Assembly: GCA_016182055.1 (NCBI GenBank)
Contig: JACOYD010000023.1
Location: 1 to 16,227 of the forward strand
DNA: 16,227 nt
Source: Candidatus Microgenomates bacterium
GTDB taxonomy: Bacteria > Patescibacteriota > Microgenomatia > Levybacterales > JACOYD01
Reading direction: 5' to 3'
Shown here: piece by piece, positions 1 through 7,614 of the stretch
Numbering within the stretch: the stretch's first letter is position 1
Layout of the letters: the number at the start of each line of letters is the position of its first letter
Translations under genes and position numbers: made by a program
Notes under the pieces: model-generated
Told to the model about the DNA's origin: nothing
Seen by the model: the letters and a program-made list of their open reading frames with translations, nothing else
Database searches by the model: none

Positions 1-19
1 CTTTTTCCGCTGGGATAAG

Positions 20-928
20 CTAAGACGCAAAAATGCCGCTTTGGAAAAGGGCGGTTTGGGGATTTTGCTGCTGACCGGGAAAGGCAATTCGCATTCCTAA
101 CTCTCTTAATCGCCCAGGCTCCTCGCCAAAAATTGTGTCCACAGCCTGTGTTTGTTGCGTATGGGTAACAATAATCGTAATTATATCTGACCCTTTCCCA
201 AGAGAACCATCCAGTACCTGCCTCATGTTGGTGGTAATCCGCTGATATGTATCTTCTCCACAAACCGCATCAACAACGTCTTCGCGCCACGGCAGTGAGC
301 CGCCGGCATCTAAATATTTTCTAAGTTCTTCCTCAACCATTTCATCAAGAGGAGGATAGTTAATGCAATTGAGCCTTTGATCAACTTCAAAGTTGACGGG
401 TGTTATTTCTTTTGCCACTCCGGCAATCACCGCCGCCGTTTGTAAAGCCCGTCTGTTTTCAGAGGAGACCACTCGTATTTTCTTTCCGGTTTTGCGGGCG
501 ATTTCGGTAATGGCTACCGCCGTGGCCGCCGCCTGGATCAATGACTGGGTGGTAAGCGGTTCAGTCATATTGTTGGGCAGACGCATCATGGCTATTTTGT
601 CGGGATTGTCGGAAAATTGGGTGCCGTGGCGCATAAAAGCAACATGAGGCCCATTACTTTGAAAAACTTCTTCCAGTCTTTTTAAACTCCCTTCATTAGC
701 AAGACCTTTTTTGGCAGCTTGCCTCGTTTCTGAAAACGGCAAGTTCAGTCTAACTACCAGCCCTTCCTGAAATGCTACCAGGGCAAGTGGCGTGGATAAG
801 CCATTAAGAGTATATTTCGTGATAAACAGCTGGTCTCTCGCTCGGACAATTGCCACCCCAAGCCTTGGGTCTTCACTTACCAGCTGTGTTAGCAAATCAT
901 GTCCTTTTGGCGCTTCCTGCCTTGTCAT
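20..928 (-). CDS. Histidine phosphatase superfamily protein
   Basis: 302 aa. Residues 100-102 are the RHG signature of the histidine phosphatase (phosphoglycerate mutase-like) superfamily, whose His (H101) is the phospho-acceptor. The second conserved block is SSENRRALQTA (about 155-165), with the arginines that bind phosphate, and the second catalytic His is in IIVTHTQ (H256). The first 95 residues are outside the recognisable domain and I cannot assign them. No signal peptide is visible, so it is probably cytoplasmic; substrate (sugar phosphate, nucleotide or protein) cannot be told. The ATG at 926-928 is supported by a -10 box 8 nt upstream, which would make a leaderless mRNA. It is divergent from the transglutaminase-like gene. 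The family call is firm, the substrate unknown. Confidence 0.85.
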   Translation of the reverse strand: MTRQEAPKGHDLLTQLVSEDPRLGVAIVRARDQLFITKYTLNGLSTPLALVAFQEGLVVRLNLPFSETRQAAKKGLANEGSLKRLEEVFQSNGPHVAFMRHGTQFSDNPDKIAMMRLPNNMTEPLTTQSLIQAAATAVAITEIARKTGKKIRVVSSENRRALQTAAVIAGVAKEITPVNFEVDQRLNCINYPPLDEMVEEELRKYLDAGGSLPWREDVVDAVCGEDTYQRITTNMRQVLDGSLGKGSDIITIIVTHTQQTQAVDTIFGEEPGRLRELGMRIAFPGQQQNPQTALFQSGIFAS

Positions 929-936
929 CGAGCGCT

Positions 937-965
937 AGTATACATGCGGGCTTAATAAAAGTCAA
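937..965 (-). promoter_or_regulatory. Sigma70-type leaderless promoter of the phosphatase gene
   Basis: Read on the minus strand: TTGACT (960-965), a 17-nt spacer, TATACT (937-942), then 8 nt to the ATG. The expected transcription start falls at or next to the start codon. Confidence 0.75.
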
Positions 966-980
966 TTTCTATTGTACAAT
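952..980 (+). promoter_or_regulatory. Promoter of the transglutaminase-like gene
   Basis: TACAAT (975-980) lies exactly 8 nt before the ATG at 989. A weak -35, TTAATA (952-957), is 17 nt upstream. It interleaves with the divergent phosphatase promoter. Confidence 0.6.
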
Positions 981-988
981 GATAGAAG

Positions 989-1315
989 ATGAAAAAAATA
1001 TTTTTGTTTCTGACAATTTGTTTGCTGCTCGTCGTATTTTATCTATCGTTTACGGCACGGCCGCTTTTTGCCCAGGGAGAAATTGAATCATCACAGAATG
1101 TTTCATATCGAATAACCCAGGATGCCAAGGCTCATGTGACCCACCAGGTAAAATTAACAAATCTTACTACCAATTACTACGCTTCCGAGTACTCGCTTTT
1201 TCTGGGTTTTAAGGATATAGCCGATATCACCGCCTTTGACTCACAGGGACCGATAGATGTGAGTATTAACGAGGAGGAAAGCGGCACCCAAATTCACCTT
1301 ATATTCCGCGCGTGA
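989..1315 (+). pseudogene. N-terminal part of a broken transglutaminase-like secreted protein
   Basis: 108 codons. Residues 1-28 are a clear signal peptide (KK, a hydrophobic run to about residue 20, then ARPLFAQG). The rest is beta-rich (QNVSYRITQDAKAHVTHQVKLTN) and resembles the N-terminal beta domain that precedes transglutaminase-like cores in large exported bacterial proteins. The frame ends at TGA 1313-1315, while the next frame (open from 1270) takes over with YIPRVKDSPELGDY, which looks like the natural continuation of this same domain. The linking segment that such proteins usually have appears to be missing, so I read this as one gene interrupted by a deletion or frameshift near 1300-1306, or by an assembly error. 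Start chosen from the -10 box 8 nt upstream. Two separate real genes with a 4-nt overlap are less likely. Confidence 0.65.
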
Positions 1316-2781
1316 AAGACAGTCCGGAGTTAGGCGACTACACCACCAGCGTTTCCGTACCTGCCTCTTTTGGCAAGCCCAGCTATATCAAACCAGTTTC
1401 GGTAAAGGGCGAGGGACTGACTTTTCCAAAAGAAGATGTCTTAAAAGGCATCAGCATTGTTTTTGGAGAATATCAGCTGTTTGATTTTACTCTGTCTTAC
1501 CATTTGAAAAATAACCGTCTTTATCCGGTGATTACCGAAATTGCCCTTCCGCCGGAAACCGCCTATCAGGAAATTTTGCTTGACCGGCTGGAACCGCAGC
1601 CTTTGACTGTTTATATCGATAAAGACGGCAACTGGCTGGCCAAATATCGGCTGGAGGGTTCGCAAAAACTTGATATCAAGGCTACTGGCCGGGCACGTCT
1701 CCTCCATACGCCGGACTCTGCCAAAGCCATGCCTTTGGAAAATCCGCAGGAATATCTGGTGCCGCAAAAATACTGGGAAACAGGCAATCAGGCTATTACA
1801 GAGCTGGCAAAGGAGCTTAAAACTCCCCGCGCTATCTATGACTTTGTAGCGGCTAAACTTAAGTATGATTTCGGGCGAATTGAAAAAAGTCTGCCCAGGG
1901 CCGGGGCGGCGCAAGTATTAGATGCGCAGGATTCGGCAATTTGCATGGAATTTACCGACCTTTTTGTGGCCCTGGCCCGGGCCGCCGGCATCCCCGCCCG
2001 CGAAGTTGACGGCTTTGCCTATACCGGCAATGAGCGCCTTCGGCCGCTATCTTTAGTCAAAGATATTCTTCATGCCTGGCCGGAGTACTATGATACGGAA
2101 AAAAAACTCTGGATTGCCGTTGACCCCACCTGGGGAAATACCAGCGGCATTGACTATTTCGATATTTTTGATTTTAACCACTTTGCCTTTGTAATTAAAG
2201 GCTATGACAGTCAATATCCCAGTCCGGCCGGCAGCTATAAAGAGCCTGCTGATTTTGATAAAAAAGACGTGGAGGTAACATTTGCCCTGGATAATTTGTT
2301 TGAGGAAAAACGAAGCATAGCTATTACCACCGATTTAGCCAAACAGGTTATGGCCGGTTTTCCCATCAAGGGAACATTTACCATTGCCAATTTTGGCAAC
2401 AAGATTTTTAACGAAAAGAGTTTTCGCCTTTCTGTCAATAACCTTTTTCCCAAAGCCCAAACGGCATCTATAAATCCCATTCCTCCTTTTGGCAAAACGA
2501 CCATCAATGTAAAACTGCAAAGTAATTCTTATTTTGATTCTTTTGCGGCGGACCTGACAGCTGTTATTGGCAGGCAGGAGTTTAAGCGCAAAGTTCAGGT
2601 TTTGCCGTTTTATCTGGTATACTTGCCCTGGATTGGAGGAGGACTGGGTGGTATTGCAATATTTTCAACTGCCTTCGTTGCCTGGCGTATACGTATTCAA
2701 AGACACAAGGGACCGGGTTCTTTACGTGGGCAAAGCCAAAAACTTAAAAAAGAGGGTGGCAAGCTACCTGCAAAAAAATAA
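1312..2781 (+). CDS. Transglutaminase-like domain membrane protein (C-terminal part of split gene)
   Basis: 489 aa from GTG 1312; that start may be artificial (see the preceding feature). The core has the papain-like transglutaminase triad: Cys211 in SAICMEF, His254 in ILHAWPEYY, Asp271 in AVDPTWG. Residues 1-130 look beta-rich, 155-275 are the catalytic core, about 315-425 another beta region, and about 431-458 a transmembrane helix followed by a basic tail (RIRIQRHK), so with the upstream signal peptide the enzyme would face outward with a short cytoplasmic end. Family members act as proteases or cross-linkers on cell-surface proteins or peptidoglycan; the target is unknown. The last 134 nt overlap uvrC in another frame, so the final 44 codons, including half of the helix, share DNA with the UvrC nuclease domain. 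Confidence 0.75.
   Translation: MKDSPELGDYTTSVSVPASFGKPSYIKPVSVKGEGLTFPKEDVLKGISIVFGEYQLFDFTLSYHLKNNRLYPVITEIALPPETAYQEILLDRLEPQPLTVYIDKDGNWLAKYRLEGSQKLDIKATGRARLLHTPDSAKAMPLENPQEYLVPQKYWETGNQAITELAKELKTPRAIYDFVAAKLKYDFGRIEKSLPRAGAAQVLDAQDSAICMEFTDLFVALARAAGIPAREVDGFAYTGNERLRPLSLVKDILHAWPEYYDTEKKLWIAVDPTWGNTSGIDYFDIFDFNHFAFVIKGYDSQYPSPAGSYKEPADFDKKDVEVTFALDNLFEEKRSIAITTDLAKQVMAGFPIKGTFTIANFGNKIFNEKSFRLSVNNLFPKAQTASINPIPPFGKTTINVKLQSNSYFDSFAADLTAVIGRQEFKRKVQVLPFYLVYLPWIGGGLGGIAIFSTAFVAWRIRIQRHKGPGSLRGQSQKLKKEGGKLPAKK
2635..2642 (+). promoter_or_regulatory. Shine-Dalgarno site of uvrC
   Basis: GGAGGAGG, 5 nt before GTG 2648 (11 nt before the alternative TTG 2654). It is one of the few strong Shine-Dalgarno sites in the window and lies inside the upstream coding region. 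It fixes the uvrC start close to the family's usual N-terminus. Confidence 0.75.
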
Positions 2782-3940
2782 TCTTGGCCCAAAAACTGCC
2801 AGCCTGGTGGAAAAAATAAACAGCATCGAGCACACAGTCGTTAACTCGGAGCTGGAAGCCCTTTTGCTTGAAGCAAATCTTATTAAAAAATACAGCCCTG
2901 CCTATAACGTGGCCTGGAAAGACGGCAAAGCCTATCCGTTTATAAAAATTACAGTTGCCGACAAATACCCGGCTATTTTGCAAAGCCGCAAAATTGATGA
3001 TGATACCGCTAAATACTTTGGCCCCTATCCCAATATTGGCGATGTGAGAAAAATTCTCAAAATGCTTCGCCGGATTTTTCCCTACCAGAGCGTTAAAAAC
3101 CATCCCCAAAAAATTTGTCTGTATTATCATCTAAATCTTTGTCCCTGCCCGACGGTTTTTAACTCCAGACAACTGCAAAAGAAATACCGTTGGCATATTC
3201 GCATGATTATTTCCCTGCTGTCCGGCAAAAAAGAATACGTTTTAAGAGTCCTAACAAGCAGAATGAAAACTTACGCCAAAAGCGAAGATTTTGAGGAGGC
3301 AGAATTAGTCAAAAAGCAAATTGCTACTGTCAATTTTATTACGCAACCGGTGCGAAATCCCATAGAATATATACAAAACCCCAATTTAATAAGCGATGAG
3401 GCGGATCTTGACCTTGAAGCTTTGCGTGCTGTTCTTAAAAAACAGGGAGTTTTAACAGATAGCTTATCAAGAATTGAATGCTACGATATTTCCAATACCG
3501 GCGGGAAGCAGGCTACCGGCTCCATGGTGGTAGCCACCGATGGCCTCATTGAGAAAAGCCAGTATCGTTTGTTTAGAGTTAGACTAAAAGATACGCCGGA
3601 CGATGTGGTCATGCTTAAAGAGGTTTTACGAAGAAGACTAAAACACAAAGAATGGCCCTTACCCAATCTTGTGCTGGTTGACGGAGGAATAAACCAGGTC
3701 AACGCCGCCAAAATGGTCATCGGCGAAACTTTTTTAACAATCCCGGTTATCGGATTGGCAAAAAAAGAGGAAAAACTGGTATTCTCCCGATTACACCCCA
3801 AGGGTGTAGCTTCAGCCATTCGTTTGGCAAGAAATAATCGGGCCCTTAAGCTGATTCAAAGACTTCGTGATGAGGCACACCGCTTCGCCCTTGCCTACCA
3901 TAGAAAACTGCGTCGCAAAAATTTGTTAGTAAAAACCTAA
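2648..3940 (+). CDS. uvrC: UvrABC excinuclease subunit C, short form
   Basis: 430 aa from GTG 2648. UvrC makes both incisions around a lesion in nucleotide excision repair. Visible domains: N-terminal GIY-YIG nuclease (GVY 13-15, YVG 26-28, Arg36, Glu75); UVR helical motif (about 198-228, SEDFEEAELVKKQIA); RNase H-like nuclease with Asp280 (ECYDIS), Asp345 (LVDGG) and His411 (DEAHRFA). It stops about 20 residues after that His, so the C-terminal helix-hairpin-helix region of 610-aa UvrC is absent. The cysteine cluster is altered: Cys157, Cys165 and Cys167 (CLYYHLNLCPCP) instead of the four spaced cysteines of E. coli UvrC, so an Fe-S cluster may be lost or changed. The gene overlaps the upstream gene by 134 nt and the convergent downstream gene by 15 nt. 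Identification is firm. Confidence 0.95.
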   Translation: MVLQYFQLPSLPGVYVFKDTRDRVLYVGKAKNLKKRVASYLQKNNLGPKTASLVEKINSIEHTVVNSELEALLLEANLIKKYSPAYNVAWKDGKAYPFIKITVADKYPAILQSRKIDDDTAKYFGPYPNIGDVRKILKMLRRIFPYQSVKNHPQKICLYYHLNLCPCPTVFNSRQLQKKYRWHIRMIISLLSGKKEYVLRVLTSRMKTYAKSEDFEEAELVKKQIATVNFITQPVRNPIEYIQNPNLISDEADLDLEALRAVLKKQGVLTDSLSRIECYDISNTGGKQATGSMVVATDGLIEKSQYRLFRVRLKDTPDDVVMLKEVLRRRLKHKEWPLPNLVLVDGGINQVNAAKMVIGETFLTIPVIGLAKKEEKLVFSRLHPKGVASAIRLARNNRALKLIQRLRDEAHRFALAYHRKLRRKNLLVKT

Positions 3941-5107
3941 TCTTTGCTTCGCCTTGTTTTGGCCTTTCTTTTTAGCAAACCCGCCAAAAGAAGATTCATC
4001 TCTGTCTGGCATTCCAGGATATGTCTGGTAGAATGGAGAAAAGTCTTCTTTTTGATTAGCAGAATCTGGATAAATTCCATTGCCATCAGGTTCAAAATCA
4101 CACCATGAACCATTTAGGCAAAAATTTTGTGGGGGTATTGCTTTTAAACCAAAGCGCCTATTAAACTCTCTTTCAGAAAAAATTTTTCTTACACCAAAAT
4201 TCCAATTATGAAAATAGACCTGGAAGAATCTTAAAGCCATGCTCAGTATTGGCGGTTGGTTTCTGTCACTTTTCTTATCCCAAGCCGCAAGGTCGCTAAG
4301 ATCGTTCATTAATCTATTTATGTTAATTCCAGCAATATTTAGCTTATCTAGGCCATAAAAATTTAGGAATCTTTCTACACCAAATAATTGAGCTTCTGCC
4401 AAAATTACCTGTGCAGCTTGTGTACGAAGTTGTGGATATTTGGAAGCAAGACTATAATCTGCCAGTCTATCTGCTCCTATTGCTCTCACATATAATACTG
4501 CCTGATCACCATTACCCTCAATAATATCCAAAGCCTCCTCTAAATCATATTCAAAGCCTTCTTGTCTTAAATTTCTATACCACCATTTTCTAAGCTCATC
4601 GTGATCGACAATTAGTATGGCTATTCCGCGTGAAACCCTCGCCCCATACATGGCTAGTTTATCAGCTATCTCCATATCTGTTTGAGCGTCTTTTAGGCCA
4701 AAAAGTCCCAAGGGAGCTCTACTGCCTAATCTTTTTGTGGAAAAATCGCTGCTAGTTAAGCTTCTATTTGTTAATCCATTTCCCTTAACCACAATTTGAC
4801 CAAAACATCTACCATGCTCATCTACAAAGGGTTTCGTGGGAGTATATTTAAGAGTTGCTGCTCTATGCATGGTGGGAGCTTGTAAGCGAGGTAAACCGAG
4901 TTGTGAACCAATGGCAAAAACCGTTGCAAGCCTAACAAGATTATCAGTATTAAACCAAAAAAGAAGTCTGGGATCGGATATTCTTTGCCTCATCCGGCCA
5001 TTTACTATGACATCACCAATTGCCTCAAGCGGAAGCCTTTCGAATAATCCAACAAAAGCAGCCTCTTGAGCTAAGGTGAGAGGTCTTGCTTGTTCTGAAA
5101 TGACCAT
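3926..5107 (-). CDS. Unrecognised protein, possible distant SelO-like fold
   Basis: 393 aa from ATG 5105-5107, supported by an extended -10 box 6 nt upstream; a longer frame from TTG 5131 would run through that promoter. I do not recognise the protein with confidence. Pieces recall the SelO (YdiU) pseudokinase/AMPylase family in the right order: QIVVKGNGLT (Lys108) like the SelO Lys-Gly motif, ADKLAMYGARVSRGIAILIV like the following helix and strand, AVLYVRAIGADRL, and DKLNIAGININ (from Asp254) where SelO has NTDNMSIAGLTIDYGP. The metal-binding DYGP itself is not present, so a catalytically altered or unrelated protein is possible. The C-terminal 60 residues are low in hydrophobics and rich in Gly, Asp, Lys and Gln, probably disordered. 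No signal peptide or membrane segment. It is convergent with uvrC, with a 15-nt tail overlap. Confidence 0.75.
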   Translation of the reverse strand: MVISEQARPLTLAQEAAFVGLFERLPLEAIGDVIVNGRMRQRISDPRLLFWFNTDNLVRLATVFAIGSQLGLPRLQAPTMHRAATLKYTPTKPFVDEHGRCFGQIVVKGNGLTNRSLTSSDFSTKRLGSRAPLGLFGLKDAQTDMEIADKLAMYGARVSRGIAILIVDHDELRKWWYRNLRQEGFEYDLEEALDIIEGNGDQAVLYVRAIGADRLADYSLASKYPQLRTQAAQVILAEAQLFGVERFLNFYGLDKLNIAGININRLMNDLSDLAAWDKKSDRNQPPILSMALRFFQVYFHNWNFGVRKIFSEREFNRRFGLKAIPPQNFCLNGSWCDFEPDGNGIYPDSANQKEDFSPFYQTYPGMPDRDESSFGGFAKKKGQNKAKQRLGFY

Positions 5108-5113
5108 GTGCTG

Positions 5114-5122
5114 ATTATAGCA
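5114..5122 (-). promoter_or_regulatory. Extended -10 promoter of the SelO-like gene
   Basis: Minus strand TGCTATAAT, 6 nt before the ATG at 5107. There is no good -35, but the TGn extension compensates. The architecture matches the nadD promoter at 11259-11267. Confidence 0.65.
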
Positions 5123-5144
5123 TATCAACAAACTAAGCAGCTGA

Positions 5145-5173
5145 TTGACTGTGTCTGTTATTTTTGCTAGTAT
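5145..5173 (+). promoter_or_regulatory. Leaderless promoter of the membrane protein-secG operon
   Basis: TTGACT (5145-5150), a 17-nt spacer, TAGTAT (5168-5173), then 8 nt to GTG 5182. The same 8-nt gap recurs at other genes here and argues for GTG 5182 over the earlier TTG 5164. Confidence 0.65.
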
Positions 5174-5181
5174 TAGCCTAC

Positions 5182-5586
5182 GTGAAATCGCTTCTTAGAA
5201 ACATCATTGTTAATTCTTTTGCTCTCTGGCTGACCAGCTTTCTAATCAACGGCCTGGTGATAAAAGGCGGTTTTGACGTTATTTTATTTGGCGGAATTGC
5301 TTTGACGCTGATGAATTTACTGGTTAAGCCAATCTTAAGTCTTTTAACGCTTCCTTTAACCATTATCACCATGGGGCTTTTTTCCTGGTTGGTCAATGTG
5401 GCTATAATTTATCTTCTGACCATCTTTGTCTCACAAATCAGCCTGACGGCGTATACCTTTCCGGGATTTAACGGCGGCGGTATTTCTTTGCCGCAAATCA
5501 GCGTGCCGGCATTTTTCACCGCTGTTTTGGTAGCTTTTATGATCAGTTTTATCAGCAATAGCTTTGCCTGGCTGTTTAGACGTTGA
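5182..5586 (+). CDS. Small four-helix membrane protein, PF04020 (phage holin 4_2-like) family
   Basis: 134 aa from GTG 5182 (MKSLLRNIIVNSFALWL). Four hydrophobic segments at roughly 8-27, 32-52, 56-78 and 108-130, with the family's typical pattern of an early NSFALWL, a polar-Gly turn before LFGGIALTLMNLLVKPIL, then LTLPLTIITMGLFSWLVNVAIIYL. The family was named after mycobacteriophage holins but is widespread on bacterial chromosomes and generally of unknown function, so the holin label should not be read as lysis. It is first gene of an operon: secG begins 1 nt after its stop and the solute-binding gene 1 nt after secG. The family match is strong by pattern, the role open. Confidence 0.8.
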   Translation: MKSLLRNIIVNSFALWLTSFLINGLVIKGGFDVILFGGIALTLMNLLVKPILSLLTLPLTIITMGLFSWLVNVAIIYLLTIFVSQISLTAYTFPGFNGGGISLPQISVPAFFTAVLVAFMISFISNSFAWLFRR

Positions 5587-5587
5587 C

Positions 5588-5803
5588 ATGAATATTTTTG
5601 CCGTTACTCAAATCATTTTTGCCGTACTTTTAATCGCCGCCATACTCATTCAGCAGAAGGGCACTGGTCTGGGCAGTACCTTTGGGGGTGAAGGACAGGT
5701 TTACCGCAGTAAAAGGGGAGCGGAGCGTCTGCTCTTTATGGCCACTATAGTTTTGGCAATACTTTTTGCCGCCAACGCCATTCTGACTGTAGTGAGAGGA
5801 TAG
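5588..5803 (+). CDS. secG: Preprotein translocase subunit SecG
   Basis: 71 aa from ATG 5588. SecG is the small, non-essential membrane subunit of the SecYEG protein-export channel. Two helices (about 6-22 and 47-67) flank the family's conserved cytoplasmic loop: LIQQKGTGLGSTFGGEGQVYRSKRGAERLLF, in which the QQ/GxGLGSxFGG block and the RRG-like KRG are diagnostic. The length is normal for SecG. An in-frame ATG at 5564 would overlap the previous gene and add nonconserved residues. No Shine-Dalgarno site is visible; with only 1 nt after the upstream stop, translational coupling is likely. Confidence 0.93.
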   Translation: MNIFAVTQIIFAVLLIAAILIQQKGTGLGSTFGGEGQVYRSKRGAERLLFMATIVLAILFAANAILTVVRG

Positions 5804-5804
5804 G

Positions 5805-7187
5805 GTGATTACGTTTTTGTTTCATCGCAAAAGGTTGATCTTTTGGCTGCTTCGGGCCTATATCAAAAAGCGCAAAAGAACCATTGTTGGTTTTTTTCTG
5901 GCCGGTATTTTAGTTTCCTTAATCGGCTTTATTGCTTTTCCCCGAATTTTACCAACTCTTTCGCTTAATACGCAAAAAGCCGGCATCATCGGTACCTATA
6001 CAATTGAAACGCTGCCGCTTGATATTCAAAACAAAATAAGTTTGGGTTTAACGCGCCTGACAGAGTCGGGTGACGCCACACCCAGCGCCGCCCTTTCTTT
6101 CACAAATTCACCGGATGGAAAAACATACACTTTTGTTTTGCGGGATGATCTTTATTGGCAGGACGGGAAAAAATTTACCGCCGGGGATGTTAATTACAAT
6201 TTCAAGGATGCCCAGATTACTGCCAAAAGCGATAATGAAGTTGTTATTACTCTCAAAGAACCATTTGCGCCACTTCCCACAGTAGTGTCTCAACCTCTTT
6301 TCCGAAAAGGCCTGGTGGGTTTAGCCGGAGGAAAGGCTCTCGCCGGTTATGGAGAATATAAAGTAGCTGCCGTCACCCCTCGCGGTTCCTATGTTTCCAT
6401 GCTAACAATTGAGGGAAATACCAGAGAAACGCAGGGAAAACGGATTACCTATAAGTTTTATCCCGGCGAAGAAGAAGCCAAGATGCGGTTTATGCTGGGC
6501 GAGGTGCAAAGTCTGGTAAATATTGTTGATGCCGGGGAATTTGATAACTGGAAAAATGTCCAAATTTCAGGTTTACGAAACTACCATCAGCTGGTAACGG
6601 TTTTTTATAATACTTCGCTTCCTCTTCTCTCCGATAAAAACGTTCGTCAAGCCTTGACCTATGCCATACCGCGTAATTTTCCTGCCGAGGCGCTGGCTTT
6701 TTCTCCCCTTAATCCAAAATCATGGGCTTACTTTGCCCAAAATAAATACTCGCAAAATATAGAAACATCCAAAAAATTGCTCAAAGAATCAAAAGAGGCC
6801 ACCAGTACGGCCAAAATGAGTTTAACTTTAACTACCACGCCGCAGTTTAAAGACTTAGCAAATGAAATAAAAAATGAATGGGGAAAAATTGACGTGGAAA
6901 CAAATTTACAGATTGTCGATATCATCCCTCCCGATCCCCAAGTGCTGCTTGAACGCTTTAAGATTCCCAATGATCCGGATCAATACATGCTCTGGCATTC
7001 TTTGCAAAGTACCAATGTCAGTCGTTTGGCAAATCCCAAAATTGATAAGCTGTTGGAAGATGGACGTCAAACCGCCAACATGGAAGAGCGACTGCAGATT
7101 TATGCAGACTTCCAGCGCTATATTATGGATGAGGCTCCCGCCGCCTTCCTCTACTTTCCCACCGTTTATACTGTTTCCCGAAAGTAG
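5805..7187 (+). CDS. Membrane-anchored extracellular solute-binding protein, family 5
   Basis: 460 aa from GTG 5805, one nt after secG; GAGAGGA upstream may act as a weak Shine-Dalgarno site. Residues about 1-26 are basic (HRKR, KKRKR) and 27-48 form a transmembrane anchor; there is no lipobox Cys. The rest is an SBP_bac_5 (oligopeptide/nickel-binding) fold: GLTRLTESGDATPSAALSFTNSPDGKTYTFVLRDDLYWQDGKKFTAGDVNYNF is the typical N-terminal signature, and NVRQALTYAIPR the mid-protein one. At 460 aa it is shorter than the usual 520-600, and the region after the signature is compressed. No permease or ATPase genes are adjacent, so the transporter partner, if any, is elsewhere. Ligand unknown, most likely peptides. 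Confidence 0.88.
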   Translation: MITFLFHRKRLIFWLLRAYIKKRKRTIVGFFLAGILVSLIGFIAFPRILPTLSLNTQKAGIIGTYTIETLPLDIQNKISLGLTRLTESGDATPSAALSFTNSPDGKTYTFVLRDDLYWQDGKKFTAGDVNYNFKDAQITAKSDNEVVITLKEPFAPLPTVVSQPLFRKGLVGLAGGKALAGYGEYKVAAVTPRGSYVSMLTIEGNTRETQGKRITYKFYPGEEEAKMRFMLGEVQSLVNIVDAGEFDNWKNVQISGLRNYHQLVTVFYNTSLPLLSDKNVRQALTYAIPRNFPAEALAFSPLNPKSWAYFAQNKYSQNIETSKKLLKESKEATSTAKMSLTLTTTPQFKDLANEIKNEWGKIDVETNLQIVDIIPPDPQVLLERFKIPNDPDQYMLWHSLQSTNVSRLANPKIDKLLEDGRQTANMEERLQIYADFQRYIMDEAPAAFLYFPTVYTVSRK

Positions 7188-7206
7188 TTTAACCCATCGA
7201 AAAAAA

Positions 7207-7215
7207 TGGTATAAT
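7207..7215 (+). promoter_or_regulatory. Extended -10 promoter of tRNA-Arg
   Basis: TGGTATAAT ends 11 nt before the tRNA 5' end. It probably drives the whole tRNA-Arg, GIY-YIG, tRNA-Lys and MFS run, because no good promoter is seen further on. Confidence 0.65.
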
Positions 7216-7226
7216 TTGATTATCAT

Positions 7227-7299
7227 GCGCCTGTAGCTCAAAGGATAGAGCACCTCGCTTCGGACGAGGCGGTTGGGGGTTCAATTCCCTTCAGGCGCA
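7227..7299 (+). tRNA. tRNA-Arg (anticodon TCG)
   Basis: Acceptor GCGCCTG/CAGGCGC; D stem GCTC/GAGC; anticodon stem CCTCG/CGAGG with loop CTTCGGA (TCG at 7260-7262); T loop TTCAATT with two G-T pairs in the T stem. Discriminator A7299; CCA is not encoded. The last acceptor base and the discriminator are also part of the following hairpin. Confidence 0.95.
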
Positions 7300-7345
7300 C
7301 TAAAAATTAGCTGGTGCTAATTTTTAGTGCAAGCGCCTTTTTTTA
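7298..7345 (+). terminator. Perfect 14-bp hairpin plus T-run overlapping the tRNA-Arg 3' end
   Basis: CACTAAAAATTAGC (7298-7311), loop TGGT, GCTAATTTTTAGTG (7316-7329), then GCGCC and a run of seven Ts. GGCG of the tRNA acceptor (7294-7297) can also pair with CGCC (7334-7337), so this terminator-like fold competes with the tRNA acceptor stem. It may be a terminator, an attenuator, or the end of a mobile cassette. Confidence 0.7.
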
Positions 7346-7356
7346 CTAAGTGACAA

Positions 7357-7614
7357 ATGAAGTGGTATCTTTATATTGTAATATGCAGAGATGGTTCGTT
7401 GTATACTGGGATAACAACGAATATCAAACGTAGGTTATTAGAACATAATTCCGGAATAGGGGCAAAATCTTTATTAGGCAAATTACCAGTAAGTTTAGTT
7501 TATGGAGAAGTATTTTTAAATCAGAAAACGGCCGCAAAACGAGAAAGAGAAATTAAAGATTGGAAAAGAGAATATAAATTAAAATTAATAAAAAGGGGTT
7601 TACCTAGAAATTGA
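7357..7614 (+). CDS. GIY-YIG endonuclease domain protein (UPF0213-like), between two tRNAs
   Basis: 85 aa, a complete single GIY-YIG domain: WYLYIVICRDGSLYTGITTNIKRRLLEHNSG holds both motif strands (YLY at 4-6, YTG at 16-18), the catalytic Arg in KRRLLEHN, and the later KREREIKDWKREYKLKLI helix typical of the UPF0213/YhbQ group. GIY-YIG domains cut DNA in repair enzymes, restriction enzymes and homing endonucleases; this small type has no established cellular role. It lies between tRNA-Arg and tRNA-Lys, same strand, with a hairpin on each side. Base composition is clearly more AT-rich than the neighbouring SBP and MFS genes, suggesting transfer. No Shine-Dalgarno site and no close -10, so it is probably co-transcribed with tRNA-Arg. 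Confidence 0.85.
   Translation: MKWYLYIVICRDGSLYTGITTNIKRRLLEHNSGIGAKSLLGKLPVSLVYGEVFLNQKTAAKREREIKDWKREYKLKLIKRGLPRN

Noticed and set aside
1441..1914. 157-codon minus frame
   Set aside because: Antisense to the conserved transglutaminase-like coding region, with no features of its own.
5182..5586. Phage lysis holin
   Set aside because: The PF04020 family is mostly chromosomal and this copy is in an operon with secG; no endolysin or phage genes nearby.
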